Shown here piece by piece: positions 13,186 to 24,305 of a stretch of DNA of 64,000 nt. This DNA comes from Luzula sylvatica. Lineage: Eukaryota > Streptophyta > Magnoliopsida > Poales > Juncaceae. The DNA lies in assembly GCA_946800325.1 (NCBI GenBank), contig OX326960.1, forward strand, positions 37,601,629 to 37,665,628, in the 5' to 3' direction. Below the pieces are notes generated by a model. It was not told where the DNA came from and did not search any database. It worked only from the letters and a program-made list of their open reading frames with translations. The number at the start of each line of letters is the position of its first letter. Position 1 is the stretch's first letter. A program made the translations under genes and the position numbers.

Positions 13186-14062
13186 ATGGCTATCCTTCTC
13201 CCTTCTTCGCTCTCTCTGTTTCCCTCTTCTCCTTCTCAATGCCTTCTCTCCCTCTCCTCAATTGCTGGTGCTAATGCCAGTGTTGGTACGTACCTTGTTT
13301 CCTCCTTGATTTGTTCGGTTGATTTGTAATGTCAGTGCAGTAGATTTGCCTCATTTCTTTTATCTGGACGATAATATTTACTGGGTTGGGTACTTTATTT
13401 GGCGTTGCTCAATTGGGCATTTCTACAAACACGTTGTGTTCATGCTTTGTAGAGGAAATAATCATGCAATTTGTTTTTAATAATGAAAATCGTGCATTTT
13501 GCGCAATGATGGAAAGAAATTACCCACTCGATGAATGTACCATTGCTGCTAACTCGATAAAATATTCTATTAATCAGAAAAAAAATACTCTTTTTTTTCA
13601 GGTGTAAGTCTACAATGGAGGAGCCTGAAGCTTTCTTCTTTTCCGCATCACAAAAAGACTCAAATTCTCACTCGAGCCTCTTCTGAAGAGGTGACGGTAT
13701 CGGTCTCCAGCGATACGCCCCCAAGAAAATCAAGGCAACAAAAGAAGGAAGAATTCAAGCTGAAAAGGAAGATAATGAAAGTGGGAATGCCCGAAAAGAA
13801 AGAAGAAGAATCGGTGGTCTCCGCCGAGAACCCCCCGAAAAAATCAAGGCAACTAAGACTGTACGAAGCGATGATAAACATAAAGACGAAGAGAAAGATA
13901 AGAGAGACGGGGAGGAGGCTTTACAGGAAGAGAGTGCTGAAAAAGAGGGGTAAGTGGGCGCACTTGGCTAAGGCGCTTCAGGCGAGGAAGGATAAGAGGA
14001 GGAGTAAACTCAAGAAGAATAAGAAGCTCGCTAAGAAGAAGGCTAATTTGGTTAGGAGGTAA
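13186..14062 (+). CDS. PSRP5-like plastid ribosomal protein, divergent copy
   Basis: Two exons, 13186-13285 and 13602-14062, phase 1, giving 186 aa. The N-terminus is Ser/Leu-rich without acids, as in chloroplast transit peptides. The segment from VSLQWRSLKLSSF to ILTRASS is almost the same as in the second copy, and the transit cleavage site should lie near it. The mature part is very basic. A KRKIRETGRRLYRKRVL stretch followed by KKRGKW aligns with the basic core of plastid-specific ribosomal protein 5 (cL37), a large-subunit protein of the chloroplast ribosome. After KKRGKW this copy departs from the family: the expected W-P-x-S-K-M-K-K end is replaced by a longer Lys/Arg-rich tail. It also contains an internal duplication, a PPRKSRQ and a PPKKSRQ block about 120 bp apart. 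The frame is open, so it may be functional or newly diverging. Confidence 0.8.
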
Positions 14063-14565
14063 ACTTCACGAATTGAATGACATGAGGTTTAGTTCTTTTT
14101 CTTTATTGTGTAAGATTTCATGTTGATTTTTTGTTGTTTTTGTTGTTGTTCATTTTTCGATGTATATTTTAAACCTAAAACACTTCCAAGGATTTTAAAA
14201 TGCTTTCTAAAGAAGAGCTTAGAAACTTATTGGGAGTTTTTGGCCACTTGTATTTTTCAAGAACCAAGGTTTTCTTCTATGCCGGTGCGGCTCCATTGTT
14301 TTCTTTTAAACCATGAAGATTCAAAAAGTTTTAAGGAGAATCTTTTTGAGATGTTAATGTGTTATTTTTGTTCGATGAATATGAGAATTGTAGCAGAGGA
14401 TTTAAGTGTGATAGTCAAGAACAAGTTTTAGATCAAGGGCCAAATTCTAAGTAAATTTTCTCACCTTGAAGAGAAACAATGCGAGGCAAAAAAACGAAGC
14501 AAAATATGTATTTTTCCTTGCGTCTCCTAAGCGTGATAGTGAAATCTTTAGTAGTGAATTGCTGA
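14063..14565. other. 3' flank of the first PSRP5-like gene
   Basis: AT-rich DNA with T-rich stretches after the stop codon, expected to hold the 3' UTR. An open frame at 14120-14431 has no recognisable domain and is not called. Confidence 0.5.
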
Positions 14566-15194
14566 TAGGGGCGTCAATGGGACGGATATTGTTCGAACCC
14601 AACCGTATCCGAGCAAATATCCGGATCCGAACGGATTCGGGTCAAAAACCGTATCCTTTTTTACGGGTACGGATTCAGATTTAGGAGTTCAATTTTTGAT
14701 GGACCCGAATACAATCCGGATTCGAATAAATTTGTAGAAAAGTATCCGTTTTGTTGAAATCATTATCTCATTCATAGTAATATCAAATAAACAATAACTC
14801 TATTTTAATTTATAGTAACATTTAATAGTCAATAACTTAATTTCGCTCAATAGACAACATTTTATTTCGTTTCATAGTAATACCTAATATAAAATAATCA
14901 AGACTTGAGTTTTTAAAAATATAATTTTATTACATCATAGTATCCATTTTAATATTTGAATAGGATATGTATCCATATCCGTATCAGATAATATATGAAC
15001 TATATTTTTATCCGTTTAATATCCAAAATGTATTCGTATCCGATAATATTTGAACTGTATTTGTATTCTGATCCGGATAGTCCCGTATCCTGATCCGGAT
15101 AGTCCCGTATCCGGATCTGGATCTGAAAAAAAAAATATGATATGAATCTTGTACGACCACTATCCGAACAGTATCTGAACTGTTGACACCCCTA
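14566..15194. mobile_element. Non-autonomous hAT-like element
   Basis: The ends form a short terminal inverted repeat: TAGGGGCGTCAA on the left and TTGACACCCCTA on the right. The sub-terminal DNA is dense in GTATCCGGATCCG-type motifs in both orientations, as is typical of plant hAT derivatives. The 8-bp flanks ATTGCTGA and ATTACTAT match at five positions, which suggests an old, decayed target-site duplication. No transposase is present. Confidence 0.7.
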
Positions 15195-15963
15195 ATTACT
15201 ATAAGAAGAAATCTTACAAATTTAGGTTTACTATGGAAACTTGAAGAGATATAAAAGAAAACCTTTTGTATTTTTTTCTTTTCTATTAATATGAATTTTC
15301 TCAATTATTTTACTGTCTACCTGTAGTAATTAGTGACTATATGCTGGGTATTAGTTTACCTCTAAATTTTATGCGCATGTCATTTTTGCAGATTTTTTTA
15401 GTATGCAACAGACATAGTAACTAGTAGGACAATATTATTTTTATTTGTCAGTAGGATTTCAATTTCAATTCATTAATAATTGTCTCTTACACATGGTTGA
15501 TTATTATTATAATGATCGAGACTACATATGATTCATAATTATTGTCATGGTTGGGATTATGATGGTTGTACTGTTGTTTTCACAAACCGTTTTACTTCTA
15601 GTCTACTAACATCCAGTACAAATCTAATAAACATGAGCTAATACATTTCATTTATGTTCAATTAATAAAAAAATACCAAACTAAAACTTCTAAAATATTT
15701 ATAAAGGATAAACTAAATTTCTAACCATTTAATTAAAAAAAAAAATTCACATTTTACAAAATCTAAATCTAAGTAAAAGTAAAACCTTAACAAAATAACA
15801 TCAATTCCACACATTTAAAAATAGAGCATTCTTTGCAAGAACCTCCTCGCCAAATTGCAACCAAAAAAAACAAAACCCAACGGTGAGTATTCAAAGCTTA
15901 ATGCATATCATATTTATGTTGTGACAAATACAATTTATTAATGCATATAATCATGTTGTTACA
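15195..15963. other. Intergenic, no feature seen
   Basis: AT-rich DNA between the hAT-like element and the MITE. I see no gene, repeat or RNA gene in it. Confidence 0.5.
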
Positions 15964-16184
15964 GGGGACCTCCCAAAAGCATCCCAACATTCTTGATGCG
16001 AATCCCATATTATATATGATTAATTAGAGTAATTAGCAACTCCATCAACGTATAATGTGAATTAACTGTTAATTCGAACAATATTAATTTTAATTCATAT
16101 TTACATGTTAATTGAGTTGTTAATCGCCTCAATTAATTAGTTTTGAAATTGGCATCAAGAATGTTGTGATGAGTAGGTGCCACT
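15964..16184. mobile_element. Foldback MITE, first copy of the family
   Basis: About 220 bp whose ends are inverted copies: CAACATTCTTGATG on the left (about 15985-15998) pairs with CATCAAGAATGTTG on the right (about 16153-16166). The interior is AT-rich with TTAATT motifs in both orientations. The same terminal motif ends a second element at 22881-23089, so this is a family. The outer borders are approximate. Confidence 0.65.
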
Positions 16185-16461
16185 TCGATTCGAACGTACA
16201 CCTCCAAGTGAAAAAAATGACACTTTGTTTGTTTCTTGGCTACTCCACTTTCGGGGTTTTCAGCTATTATTTCATCGAAGAATATCCATGTCGTGTTCTC
16301 ATTTTCCACCCTTTTTGAAGTAGGTTTATTTTTATTAGAAACTCTTACTTATTCTTCATCACTCGACTCAATTCGCCACGCCGTCGGTAAAATAATTTTA
16401 AAAGTTGTAGCGGTAATTGTAGCGGGTGCTTAGATTTATTCATTAAAATAATTTTAAAAAT

Positions 16462-16486
16462 GCTGTGTGTGTGTGTGTGTGTGTGT
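16462..16486. repeat. (GT)n microsatellite
   Basis: About 12 GT dinucleotides, followed by a T run. Confidence 0.9.
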
Positions 16487-16584
16487 TTTTTGTTGCAAAA
16501 AGGCACTTAGGCATAAAAAATGCTGTGTTTTATTTGAGATAGAAAAGGCCTGTTTCATTACAAATAGGCTTAAAATACAGAGCT

Positions 16585-16746
16585 TGTTAAGCCTAATTTA
16601 TGGCCCATTTACTTTAGACCCGTTAAGCATTCAAGCGGGTGGCTAACATAGGGGGGAGAGAATCATGGATAAGGCTTATCGCAAAGCGAAGAATTCATTT
16701 TTGGGTGCATGGAAGCTCGGTAGAGAAGAAAGAGAACATTGTACTA
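16585..16746 (+). repeat. Duplicated upstream region of the PSRP5-like genes
   Basis: This DNA repeats 13025-13185 with few changes: the GACCCGTTAAG, TTCAAGCGGGTGGCTAA, AAGGCTTATCGC and GGAAGCTCGGTAGAGAAG segments occur in the same order before both start codons. The duplication continues through exon 1, part of the intron and the first part of exon 2. The gene was therefore copied with its proximal promoter, about 3.56 kb apart. Confidence 0.9.
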
Positions 16747-17635
16747 ATGGCTATCCTTCTCCCTGTTTCCCTCCCTCTCTTTCCTTCTCCTCCACAAACC
16801 CTTCTCTCATCATCCCCAATTGCTGGTGCCAATGCTGGTCTTGGTACGTAACCTTCCTTATTTAATACCTTGCTTTATTCCATTGATTTGTAATGCTAGT
16901 GTGGTGGTTTAGCCTCATTTTGTTTTCTTCCGAAGATATTTACTGGGTTGGGTGTTCCCTGAAATGCGTTTGTTGTTTTGCTCGGCCGTGCTCATTTAGG
17001 CATTTCTACAAACACGTTGCGTGCTATGTGAGGAGTGCACGCTTATAGGGAGAAAATTGTGCATTTTGTTGCAATGATGGAAGCCTGATTCGTTAATCTC
17101 AAATTTGTTGGTTTAACTATCCTCAATTGCGGTTCAATTGATTAATTTGATAGCCATTGAACATTTACCCACTCAATTGCCAAATTCTCAGACATCACAC
17201 CAATTTGGCATTAGAATATCCTATTAATCATAATAATACTCTCTTTTTTCAGCCATAAGCCTACAATGGAGAAGCCTGAAGCTTTCTTCTTTCCCCCATC
17301 ACAAAAAGACTCAAATTCTCACTCGAGCCTCTTCCGAAGCTTCTGGTGAGGAGGAGGAGGAGGAGGCAGAAAAAGAAGAAGAAGAAGAACCGACCTCCAT
17401 TCTTGACCTCCCGAGAGAATCGAAGCAACAAGAGATGGATGCATTAAAGGCGAACATACAGTTGAATAGAAAACTGAGAAGGAGAAGGTGGAGACTTATG
17501 AGGAAGAGAATACTGAGAAAGAAGGGCCAGTGGCCAATGTCTAAGATGAAGAAGAATGCGATGGGGGGTAAAAATGTCAAAAAGCATAAGAAAGGTAAGC
17601 AGCCCCAGAAACCTATTTTTATGCTGTTACCTTAG
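16747..17635 (+). CDS. PSRP5: Plastid-specific ribosomal protein 5 (cL37), canonical copy
   Basis: Two exons, 16747-16843 and 17253-17635, phase 1, giving 159 aa, close to the ~150 aa of family members. The N-terminal ~55 residues form a Ser/Leu/Pro-rich chloroplast transit peptide. An acidic stretch of Glu runs follows (GAG/GAA repeats at 17345-17390), then the basic core. The diagnostic end of PSRP5 is present: RLMRKRILRKKGQWP, then MSKMKKN. The protein is expected in the large subunit of the chloroplast ribosome. It is a tandem duplicate of the gene at 13186; this copy keeps the family C-terminus, and a short QPQKPIFMLLP extension follows. It is probably the one that retains the ancestral role. 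Confidence 0.88.
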
Positions 17636-17934
17636 TTCTTTTTTTACTTTTTTTAATAGTTGTTAAATTTTCGATCGATATTTGTATTTCACTTGCTTCT
17701 GTAAAATCAACTTCTATTTTAAGAATGCTATTTTGTGTTGAAATGATATTATTTCTTATGAAATCATATTACTGTCATATTTAATTCTCAATCATATTAA
17801 AACATTATAATCATGTGACATATATAAATCCTACCAATAATTTACAATTAGTATATTTTGAATAATACAAATGGAAGAAAAATAATTTACAATTCTTATG
17901 AAAAAAATTCCTTGTAATTTACAATTACCATTAT

Positions 17935-18205
17935 TTTTTAGAGAATATTTTTGTAATACAACTAATTTTTAGAGAATATTATTTTTAATATCATTCATTT
18001 TTAGAGAATATTATTTTTTAATACCATTAATTTTTAGAGAATGTTATTTTTGTAATACGGCTAATTTTTAGAGAATATTACTTTTTTAATACAACTAATT
18101 TTTAGAGAATATTATTTTTTAATACCAATAATTTTTAGAGAATATTATTTTTTAATATCATTAATTTTTAGAGAATATTATTTTTTAATATAACTATAAT
18201 TTTAA
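17935..18205. repeat. Tandem repeat, ~33 bp x 8
   Basis: TTTTTAGAGAATATTA recurs about every 31-34 bp, with GAGAAT at 17941, 17972, 18004, 18037, 18071, 18105, 18138 and 18171. The spacers are TTTTTTAATAC-like. The foldback MULE is inserted at its right end, in TAATTTTAA. Confidence 0.85.
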
Positions 18206-20185
18206 GGCAAATTTTACTGTTTAGACCAAATAAGTTTCGTATTACCAAAAATAGACCAACTAGTTTCAAAATTTGGGAAATAACACTCTCGACCTTTGAA
18301 AAGTCGAGAGATTGCTAAACTGCTCGACTTTTCAAAAGTCGAGCGCTTTTATTCCTTAATCACCTAATCAGCACCTAATCAGCAGGATTAACCCAAACTG
18401 CTCGACCTTTCAAGGTCGAGCACTTTGTGTGTCTAAGATATTAAATTTTTTTTTTATTCTACTCCAAAATGTACCCGCCGAATTATCCATTATTTAGTTA
18501 TTACGTTCAATTATGTTGATAATTAAGAAATATAATTAAATATTCAGTAAAATTTATTCAAATTTATGAATTCGAACAATTATTAATTACGTATTAAGTT
18601 AACAACTAACATATATTGGTTATTATTTTAATTAAATATACTAATTTAGAACATAGATCATGTTATGATAAAATTTGGTATTTGTTTCCGAATTTTACCA
18701 TAACATTATCTATGTTCTAAATTAGTATATTTAATTAAAATAATAACCAATATATGTTAGTTGTTAACTTAATACGTAATTAATAATTGTTCGAATTCAT
18801 AAATTTGAATAAATTTTACTGAATATTTAATTATATTTCTTAATTATCAACATAATTGAACGTAATAACTAAATAATGGATAATTCGGCGGGTGCACTTT
18901 GGAGGGGTTTAATTTTTTTATATATTTTTTCAACAGTGCCACGTGTGTGTCAGATATTAAAAATAAAAAAATTAATTTCCTCCAAAATGTACCCGCCGAA
19001 TTATCCATTATTTAGTTATTACGTTCAATTATGTTGATAATTAAGAAATATAATTAAATATTCAGTAAAATTTATTCAAATTTAAGTATTCGAATCATTA
19101 TTAAATATGTATTAAGTTAACAACCAACATGTACTAGTTATTATTTTTATTAAATATACCAATTTAGAACATAGATAATGTTATGGTAAAATTCGGAAAC
19201 AAATACCAAATTTTATCATAGCATGATCTATGTTCTAAATTAGTATATTTAATTAAAATAATAACCAATATATGTTAGTTGTTAACTTAATACGTAATTA
19301 ATAATTGTTCGAATTCATAAATTTGAATAAATTTTACTGAATATTTAATTATATTTCTTAATTATCAACATAATTGAACGTAATAACTAAATAATGGATA
19401 ATTCGGCGGGTACACTTTGGAGGGGTTTAATTTTTTTTTTTCATATCTGACACACTGTTGAAAAAATATATAAAAAAATTAAACCCCTCCAAAGTGTACC
19501 CGCCGAATTATCCATTATTTAGTTATTACGTTCAATTATGTTGATAATTAAGAAATATAATTAAATATTCAGTAAAATTTATTCAAATTTATGAATTCGA
19601 ACAATTATTAATTACGTATTAAGTTAACAACTAACATATATTGGTTATTATTTTAATTAAATATACTAATTTAGAACATAGATAATGTTATGGTAAAATT
19701 CGGAAACAAATACCAAATTTTATCATAACACGATCTATGTTCTAATTAGTATATTTAATTAAAATAATAACCAATATATGTTAGTTGTTAACTTAATACG
19801 TAATTAATAATTGTTCGAATTCATAAATTTGAATAAATTTTACTGAATATTTAATTATATTTCTTAATTATCAACATAATTGAACGTTATAACTAAATAA
19901 TGGATAATTCGGCGGGTACATTTTGGAGTAGAATAAATTTTTTTTTTAATATCTTAGACACACAAAGTGCTCGACCTTTCAAAGGTCGAGCAGTTTGGGT
20001 TAATCCTGCTGATTAGGTGCTGATTAGGTGATTAAGGAATAAAAGCGCTCGACTTTTGAAAAGTCGAGCAGTTTAGCAATCTCTCGACTTTTCAAAGGTC
20101 GAGAGTGTTATTTCCCAAATTTTGAAACTAGTTGGTCTATTTTTGATAATACGAAACTTATTTGGTCTAAACAGTAAAATTTGCC
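18206..20185. mobile_element. Mutator-like foldback element with triple palindrome core
   Basis: A 1,980-bp element bounded by an exact 9-bp target-site duplication, TAATTTTAA (18197-18205 and 20186-20194). The ends GGCAAATTTTACTG and CAGTAAAATTTGCC begin terminal inverted repeats of more than 200 bp. Each arm carries hairpins with the motif CTCGACTTTTCAAAAGTCGAG-like (near 18281, 18320 and 18400, mirrored near 19970-20105) and the GCACCTAATCAGCA motif. The 9-bp duplication and long TIRs point to the Mutator superfamily. No transposase is present. The interior is described separately. Confidence 0.85.
18462..19930. repeat. Three consecutive ~440-bp palindromes
   Basis: One ~200-bp arm (CCGCCGAATTATCCATT to AATTTAGAACATAGAT) occurs six times, alternately forward and inverted. 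The palindromes are 18462-18905, 18979-19423 and 19483-19930. Each centre is a short stretch related to GTTATGATAAAATTTGG. The spacers between palindromes are themselves inverted copies of each other. Arms are more than 90% alike by eye; the third arm (about 19080-19180) is the most diverged. A transcript through here would fold into three long hairpins. Confidence 0.9.
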
Positions 20186-20194
20186 TAATTTTAA

Positions 20195-20330
20195 TATCAT
20201 ATTTCTGATACAAATACAGATACGAATACGGTATTCGGTATCCGATATCCGATTTGAGATACGAATACGGTATATGATATCCGATTTCGGATACGAATAC
20301 GGTATCCGGCATCCAAAATATATAATATAC
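20195..20330. mobile_element. Remnant with hAT-type GATACGAATACGG motifs
   Basis: A short stretch with GATACGAATACGGTAT repeated about three times with TATCCGATATCCG, resembling the sub-terminal repeats of the hAT-like elements at 14566 and 56638. No terminal repeats were found, so it is only a fragment. Confidence 0.4.
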
Positions 20331-20785
20331 TGGAATATAAAATATACTCAATAATTTCAATATTTTTTAAATTATTATAATATATCCTAAATAATATTGT
20401 AAAGTATTATTATAAATGATAGTTAAAATCAAACTAGATAGTAAATATTATTATAATAATTTGTTCTCTCTCCTAATCTACCAAAAATCCAGTTAGACCT
20501 AAGTTTTTGAAGCCAAAACATATTAGCACTTATTCCTGGTTTTGGAAAGTTTTGGATATCCCATTTCTTGGTTTCCTGTGCATGCCCGAACACCACAAAA
20601 TTGAAATCCATGGCATGCTATTGAACCTAGCCTCCAATACTGTGGCACATGCTTCAAGTTTTTGATAAATCATATTTTACTAAAACTTGCTTCTATCGAA
20701 ACGTGATATTTTCATGAGCATCAACTATTTATCTTATGAATTAGCTATGTTACATATTTTGTGTCTGGATATTATCGATTTTAGG

Positions 20786-20918
20786 GTCAATGGGCCCATA
20801 GCCTAGTTGGTTGAGTGTGAGACACAAAAATCATATATTGTGAGAAGTTGTTGGTTCGATTCTCATTGACATCAATAGATGGAGGACATATGAGCCTTCT
20901 CTATTTATTATCAAAAAA
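20786..20918 (+). mobile_element. tRNA-derived SINE, copy 1
   Basis: 133 bp with a pol III A box (TAGCCTAGTTGG), a B box (TGGTTCGATTC), a CATTGACATCAAT middle, a TGAGCCTTCTCTATTTATT tail and a terminal A run. It is flanked by an exact 17-bp target-site duplication, ATATTATCGATTTTAGG (20769-20785 and 20919-20935). Five further copies lie in the window. Confidence 0.92.
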
Positions 20919-22880
20919 ATATTATCGATTTTAGGTGTGACGGTGTATCTTCGTTTGATGTTAGCAATGAATTAGACAATTCATTGATCATGGTTAACTC
21001 TTAGATGAACATTATGAATACCTAGATTAAACCGAATATGACCGTGATCATATAAAACCTAACTCAAATCCCTTTGTCTTCTTTTTCGAAGATGCGTGCA
21101 TTCTTTTGTTTTCATATGGCCCAATTTACCGCCGCTCACATTATCCGTCAAGTCCCTTTGTCTTTTTTTTTTTATCTATCTTTATTAAAAATTCATGTTT
21201 CAATGATTGAGTCTTTGGCTTTCCATTTGAATGTTGCTTGTGACAATCTTTCTATTAGTTTCCATGTTGCTTTCGAATACATTCTTCTCGATATCAAATT
21301 AGACTAAACTGCATAATGTTGTTTCATCAAGTATAGCTACACATTTCTTCAAGTCATAATTCATCAAGGTTGACAGATAACTATGCTTGAGATAATAATC
21401 AACAATGTTCTATTATACCTTTCACGAATAGGAAAAAAACATATCAAAATATTACGATGCTATTTACTTGAAAAAATACCTCTTGATAATTGTATAACAA
21501 CATCAGATAAAATTCAAATTAGAAATAATACCTCTTGATAATTGTATTAACTAAATGGATGCTATGTCACTATGTGTTTTACTTGAAAAACTGTACCTTA
21601 ATAATTGCATTAATTAAAGGGGATGCTATGTGTTTTACTTGAAAAACTAGACCACTTTCCATTAATAATTGCAATTATTAAGGAGGGCATGCAGTCCTAT
21701 TTCCTTTTTGTTGGAGTGTTTGCTTCATGTTGGAAATATTATTCACCATGCAAAAGCTATTGTCTAATTAAATATACTGTCAAACTAAATTTTATTTCCG
21801 TTGGCTTTTCATTGTGAATACTTAATTATGCTGTCAAAAGCTATTGTCCTATTTCCTTTCGATTTTTTCTGACTTCATATTAATATAGTTTTATTTAAGT
21901 TATTTATTACCTTAATAAGTGAAAATAAATTTATACTATACAAAATATTCATCTTTACATAATTAGATCTTATAATGTATTACAATAATTATTTTTGGTT
22001 AACAGCATATTGATGGTACTTTGTTGATGTGATAGTACATTGAATAAAAATGTGAAAGTGACAAAATACTAGAAATAATTAATGCAATCCATATATTGTA
22101 AGAATCAAGCAATAAACAGGCATGTTTTGAAAAATAATAACATGCATGCATCGGTCCACAAAGAGATAACCAAGGCAATCAGTATATTAAATCACTACTT
22201 ATATACACTGGTTCGGTAAAAATCTTAAAGGAGTATGGACTTCCCGATTCCTATTAAGATTCGCCTCCTGAAACCAGTTCTGGCTTGGTGTACCGTGGAC
22301 TATTTCCACCTAATAATCTTGTAATTTGCACTAATGAGAAATGAAGAAACCAATTTGATAAAGATGCGTGAATAAACTATGAGTGGATTTTATGGAGAAT
22401 AATTTGTTTGTATGATCAGATTTCCAAAAATCTTTTTGAGTCATAGTCTCATCTAGTTACTGTTGAATGAAATTGATTTCTCTACGTTAAAAGTTCTTCT
22501 GATTAATCACTATATTAACATTCTTTTTCCTTTTTTTTTTTTTTTTTTTTTTCATAATCATGATATGTTGTTACTGAATTAAAAGTCAAAGACAAATGGG
22601 AAGATGGGGTTTAATGGAGAGGACCAGATGAACCAAATATTTTCTATGGCACTCGTTGATTCAGCATTCTATGTGAATATGTGGTCGAAGGACAAACGAG
22701 TATTTTTTATTTATTCGTTTTTTTTATAAATAAAATTATATTGAAATATTTGATTTTTATTTTCTTAGATAAATAAAAATTATATTGAATTATTTGATTT
22801 CGTTCTCCTTTAACATTTCGCCTATGTTAATTGTCTGTGGTACAACAATTTTTGATAAGAGCACTGATGCACATATTCCA

Positions 22881-23089
22881 TATCCTCCCCCAACATTCTT
22901 GATGTGTCACATAAGATTTAACACATTCAAAATTAACATTTTAATTCATGATTTAATATCTTAATTTATAATTTAATTGTATTATTTTATAATTGAACAT
23001 ATAATTAAGATGTTAAATCATGAATTAAGATGTTAAATTTGAAGGTATTAAATTTTATGTGACACATCAAGAATGTGAAGAGGATAGGT
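22881..23089. mobile_element. Foldback MITE, second copy of the family
   Basis: About 210 bp, almost fully self-complementary. The left end CAACATTCTTGATGTGTCAC pairs with the right end GTGACACATCAAGAATGTG, and the interior repeats AAGATGTTAAAT in both orientations. It shares the CAACATTCTTGATG terminus with the element at 15964. Confidence 0.75.
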
Positions 23090-23735
23090 ACGTGTAATAT
23101 TTTTCTTTTGATAAATATAGTAGTCTAATATATGCATGGGCAGTAACTTTAAACGCACAAGCATATAAAATTCACGAGCCACCAACTTTGTACTAGATAA
23201 AGGACTAAGTTGCCAATTAAATTATGAATAGATTTGTTTCGATGGATCGGTTAGTTCGATTGTTGATATTTTCATGTCATATGTGCATTTTACGTCATCA
23301 TTTGAAAACTTTCGGCTTAATTTGCTAGCTTCTAGATTTAGATCTCTCGTTATATTTTATTAAAAAAATATCATTTTATCCTATTTGTTGTAATCTTTGT
23401 GGTAATAGATAATGTTAAATTTATTGGAGCTATGAAATTCTTTTTGGCATTATTAATTCATCAACTTGAGTTGGCACCCATTAATAAAAAGTATAACTTT
23501 AATTTGAGTTCTTTTTCCATTCATCCAAAAGTTAAAACGTAACGCAATCAATTATTTTGAATAATCAATTATGAAATTAAAATTGTCGCAACCATCCAAA
23601 TTAAAGATCAATTTTTCACTTATGTAATAACGTAAATAATAGCTTTTCTCCCTTGACAATACTTCTTAGTTTTAGGGCAAAATGATATTAATTAAATTTG
23701 CATATGTATATACATATAATATAAGTCATGAATTG

Positions 23736-23873
23736 TCAATGAGATCATAGTTCAGTGATTGAATGTGAGACATAAATAATCTTATGTTATTAGAAGTTGT
23801 GAGTTCGAGTTTCATTGACATCAATGAATGGAGGACTATCGAGATGTCTCAATTTACTCGTTTTTTTTTAATG
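23736..23873 (+). mobile_element. tRNA-derived SINE, copy 2 (diverged)
   Basis: It matches copy 1 through the GAATGTGAGACA and GAGTTCGAGTTTCATTGACATC segments but has a weaker A box. It ends in a T/A run. A 14-bp duplication, TAAGTCATGAATTG, flanks it (23722-23735 and 23874-23887). Confidence 0.85.
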
Positions 23874-24305
23874 TAAGTCATGAATTGGGTGGATATATGT
23901 TAAATACAGAAGTTTGTACGGGGTGTGTATCGTGTTGTGTATATCTCCAAATAAATGTGATGCTAATTCAATGGTAGTATTTAATTGGAAAACAGTGCAC
24001 ACGGCAAATGCAATCCCCAATAATACTCTCGATCCTTTTGTTTAATTTAATGTAAAAAGATCGAATCCATGCACCACACTTCATTCTTTTGGGGACCAAA
24101 AAGACCCATTAACTTGCTACTATTCTCCTTTATTTATTTTATCCTTTTCTTTTCTTTATACTAGACTAGATACCCTTTGCTTTTTCCCCCTTTTAATTTG
24201 CCATCCAGCCTTTACATCCCTTCTTTAGACTCTCGCATCTACACCCTTTCGCTTTAATCTCTCTCTCACTCTCTCTCAACCTTATTGCACCAATTCCTCT
24301 AACTA

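Larger units (their letters stand above)
20331..24305. other. Gene-poor intergenic stretch
   Basis: About 4 kb without a convincing gene. It contains SINE copies at 20786 and 23736, a MITE at 22881, imperfect direct repeats at about 21470-21640 (the unit includes ACCTCTTGATAATTGTAT) and a run of about 22 T at 22530. Small ORFs at 20429-20611 (-), 21074-21307 and 21623-21817 show no known domain. The last 100 bp before 24306 are CT-rich (TCTCTCTCAC), as expected for the leader of the kinase gene. Confidence 0.6.

Noticed and set aside
20786..20870. A possible functional tRNA gene, from the A and B box motifs
   Set aside because: The sequence does not fold into a tRNA cloverleaf with an acceptor stem, and target-site duplications plus an A tail show it is a SINE.
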